From Stramenopiles sp. TOSAG23-2 (taxonomy: Eukaryota; Sar): a DNA stretch of 18,160 nucleotides. The notes beneath the pieces are model-generated. The model saw only the letters and a list, made by a program, of their open reading frames with translations. It searched no databases and was not told the DNA's origin. Below, one piece after another: positions 16,153 through 18,160 of this stretch. The first letter of the stretch is position 1. Every line of letters begins with the position of its first letter. The stretch is from positions 1 to 18,160 of the forward strand of contig LT649616.1 in NCBI GenBank assembly GCA_900128395.1, read 5' to 3'. The position numbers were made by a program, and so were the translations under genes.

Positions 16153-17845
16153 CATATACAACCAAAAATTTCCCACATCCAAAAAACCATACCATACACA
16201 ACAATATACCAACACCAACCCATGTCCATTCCAACCAGATTGGATCACTTCGATATATTTGAATTGTATATGCATTTGAATTATAAATTGGTTCCATCGT
16301 CAACAATAGTGAATCATCATCATCATCATCATCATTACCATTACCCTTATTACCCCCTGCCCCTCCTCCTCCTCCCACTGATTTCCAATACCATGCATTT
16401 GAATGTTTCAAACATTTATTACCAACACAATCCATACAATCATCTTCGTCACAACCATTTGGTAATTCATGATAATCATTACATGTTATTTTTGATAAAA
16501 ATTCACGTGCAAATGATGTATATAAAAAGCTTTCATCGCGTTGAACATATTTAGATAGTAATAAATCATCCTCATCACTATCACTACTTAAACCAATATT
16601 AAATTCATTTGCAATTGTACAGGTAGGACTATGCCAACTAATCAATGTACAATTTATTAAATCATTTACTAATGTTTCATTTACAATTAATGTTAATGGT
16701 ATTGTTTTCATCGTTTGTAATATTTTTCCATCATTATTTAAATCATCTGTTATTGACATGACATATAATGCTTTTGCTAATGTATTTGAAAATTTATATA
16801 AATCTTTACGATTAATATTATCAATATTATCCAACATGGAATGATAATATTTATTTCCATATGTTGATTGATAACCAGTCAATACGGCACTTTTTGATTT
16901 TGGATTTGGTCCAAATTGTATTTTATCTGCATGTTTTAAAAACGAATCTAATGGTGATGGTGGTATATTTTTATTATTATCATCAAGAATATTATTATTA
17001 TTAGATGGAATATCTTTTGGAATAATTCCTGATTTAATTGGCATTATCGTATTTACAACATCTTTATTTCCATATTGATGTAATGTTTTAAACATGTTAA
17101 TAATTGGATTGTTGTTGTTATTATTATTTGTTGGGTGATTATTATTATCATCATCATCATCTTCAGGACTAAAAATGTACATATCGTTATGCTTCGCTCC
17201 ACCAACCCCATGCAGGTTATTCGCTCCACCAACATCGGGCAGGTTATCAACCTCAGGCAGGCTAACCCCAACTTGATCAATAGATAATATATATTCTAAA
17301 TTTTCATTTAAATCAAACATGGATAGTGGTGAAATATACCCATTCGATGCATAGCCTTCCATGGATGTTCCAGTTAAATTACATGATGGTATATTCCATC
17401 CATCCATTCCATTTTTCACATGTTTATCTTTTGGGCATTTGTATATTAATGCATTAACAAATTGTTTACTACCTTGTTGATTCTGGATTTCACCGTTAAA
17501 CAACCCAATAACAATTTCACGTTTTACATTTGCAACATCATCAATTTGTTGTTGTAGTGATGATGATTTATTATTATTATTATGAAAAAAATAAGATGAT
17601 AATGCATCAATAGCTGCTAATATTGCAATATAACCAGAGGTACCAGAATTACCACCTTTTCCTTGATTATAAAATAATGATGTACTATCTATACCAGTTG
17701 TAACCAGAATTTTTTTTTTCTTAGTTGCTGTTGTTGTTATTGTCGTACTACTAATTTGTTTTTTGGAATTGCTATTTCCATTATTATTATTATTATTATC
17801 ATCATTATTGTTATTCACGACGACATTGTTATTATTATTATTCAC
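16130..17845 (-). CDS. NCSTN: Nicastrin, gamma-secretase subunit (5' part disrupted)
   Basis: Nicastrin is the large lumenal gate subunit of the gamma-secretase complex. Family features are the M28-peptidase-like fold segments ILVTTGIDSTSLFYNQG, AILAAIDALSSYF, REIVIGLFNGE and, later, YGNKYYHSMLDNIDNIN, which parallels the human NKYYQSIYDTAENIN region. A Cys-rich stretch (DEDDCMDCVGNKCLKH) follows, then one C-terminal membrane helix (about 542-566) and a short tail. Long Asn and Asp tracts are inserted. The ATG at 17845 is not convincing as the true start: it lies in a poly-Asn run, and family-like sequence (SVWGTFDPSRRS) continues upstream in frame to about 17910, where the tandem duplication breaks the frame. 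The signal peptide and the N-terminal lobe must lie beyond the window. The stop (16130-16132) falls inside the putative Nup98 start, a 23-bp same-strand overlap. Confidence 0.85.
   Translation of the reverse strand: MNNNNNNVVVNNNNDDNNNNNNGNSNSKKQISSTTITTTATKKKKILVTTGIDSTSLFYNQGKGGNSGTSGYIAILAAIDALSSYFFHNNNNKSSSLQQQIDDVANVKREIVIGLFNGEIQNQQGSKQFVNALIYKCPKDKHVKNGMDGWNIPSCNLTGTSMEGYASNGYISPLSMFDLNENLEYILSIDQVGVSLPEVDNLPDVGGANNLHGVGGAKHNDMYIFSPEDDDDDNNNHPTNNNNNNNPIINMFKTLHQYGNKDVVNTIMPIKSGIIPKDIPSNNNNILDDNNKNIPPSPLDSFLKHADKIQFGPNPKSKSAVLTGYQSTYGNKYYHSMLDNIDNINRKDLYKFSNTLAKALYVMSITDDLNNDGKILQTMKTIPLTLIVNETLVNDLINCTLISWHSPTCTIANEFNIGLSSDSDEDDLLLSKYVQRDESFLYTSFAREFLSKITCNDYHELPNGCDEDDCMDCVGNKCLKHSNAWYWKSVGGGGGAGGNKGNGNDDDDDDDSLLLTMEPIYNSNAYTIQIYRSDPIWLEWTWVGVGILLCMVWFFGCGKFLVVYDVVRKLD
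17191..17268 (-). repeat. GC-rich minisatellite in nicastrin (27-bp unit)
   Basis: On the minus strand two units of 27 bp (17191-17221 and the next one ending near 17248) carry the pattern AACCTGC...GTTGGTGGAGCGAA and encode NLPDVGGAN and NLHGVGGAK. A shorter related unit (AGCCTGCCTGAGGTTG, encoding SLPEVD) precedes them, shifted by 18 bp. The unit also occurs once in aladin (12884-12914). Confidence 0.8.
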
Positions 17846-18155
17846 GACATTCTTCTTCTTATTATTATTATTATTACTTCTTCTTGATGGATCAAAGGTA
17901 CCCCAAACACTATAATAATGATGTACTATCTATACCAGTTGTAACCAGAATTTTTTTTTTCTTAGTTGCTGTTGTTGTTATTGTCGTACTACTAATTTGT
18001 TTTTTGGAATTGCTATTTCCATTAATATTATTATTATTATCATCATTATTGTTATTCACGACGACATTGTTATTATTATTATTCACGACATTCTTCTTCT
18101 TATTATTATTATTATTACTTCTTCTTGATGGATCAAAGGTACCCCAAACACTATA
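17674..18155. repeat. Tandem duplication 2 x 241 bp in the nicastrin 5' coding region
   Basis: Copy 1 is 17674-17914 and copy 2 is 17915-18155. I see a single mismatch, T to A inside the ATT run. The unit contains the coding sequence from SVWGTFDPSRRS through the Asn tract to GIDSTSL. Because 241 is not a multiple of three, the copies cannot be read in one frame. Confidence 0.93.
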
Positions 18156-18160
18156 TCCTT
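17910..18160 (-). pseudogene. Upstream nicastrin fragment ending in a premature stop (partial)
   Basis: Entering the window from beyond 18160, the minus strand reads GYSVWGTFDPSRRS, the Asn/Lys-rich tract and ILVTTGIDSTSLL, then a TAG at 17910-17912. This is the same protein segment that begins the main nicastrin frame, but offset by one base relative to it. It is thus the 5' coding part of the same gene, ended by the duplication junction. Either the allele is broken, the duplicated piece is spliced out, or the assembly is wrong here. Confidence 0.75.

Noticed and set aside
16153-16275. N-terminal extension of the Nup98 frame to the Met at 16275
   Set aside because: These codons are the nicastrin C-terminal region read in another frame and encode no FG-like sequence.

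Overview
The window looks like nuclear DNA of an AT-rich, intron-poor protist. The evidence is gene content: an ARF-family GTPase, two nuclear-pore proteins (aladin and Nup98) and nicastrin, a gamma-secretase subunit found only in eukaryotes. Genes lie on both strands, are long uninterrupted frames with no bacterial ribosome-binding sites, and carry in-frame AAT/ATT triplet runs coding for poly-asparagine. I cannot name the organism. The ankyrin style (LHxLC cores) resembles what I recall from stramenopile proteins, but that is only an impression.

Layout: 1-506 holds old direct and inverted repeats and an A/T-rich flank. 507-1199 (+) is an atypical ARF-like GTPase. 1434-4811 (-) is an 1125-residue ankyrin-like protein. 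5407-8403 (-) is a glycoside hydrolase of the GH144/PF10091 type behind three copies of a domain I cannot name. 8646-8880 is a 235-bp foldback element resembling a MITE. 9103-9348 is a perfect 2 x 123-bp tandem duplication directly before a 5'-truncated alpha/beta hydrolase (9355-9945, +). 9946-11635 is a gene-poor stretch with three copies of a 149-bp repeat and an inverted fragment of it. 11636-13366 (+) is aladin, 13618 to about 16152 (-) is Nup98, converging on it. 16130-17845 (-) is nicastrin, whose 3' end overlaps the probable Nup98 start and whose 5' part is broken by a 241-bp tandem duplication and runs off the window.

How the genes relate: aladin and Nup98 are both nuclear-pore components and sit tail to tail. 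The glycoside hydrolase and the alpha/beta hydrolase lack Asn tracts, look less AT-rich than their neighbours and resemble bacterial enzymes, so they may be transferred genes. They are separated by the foldback element. I see no operon-like logic linking the rest.

The most notable signals are: (1) a GC-rich 31-bp sequence, 29/31 identical, inside the coding sequences of both aladin and nicastrin; (2) near-perfect tandem duplications of 93, 123, 146 and 241 bp, one duplicating a start codon in frame and one breaking a gene; (3) the foldback element and the 149-bp dispersed repeat; (4) the domain architecture of the GH144-like protein with a possible N-myristoylation site; (5) an ARF GTPase with Arg in place of the catalytic Gln.
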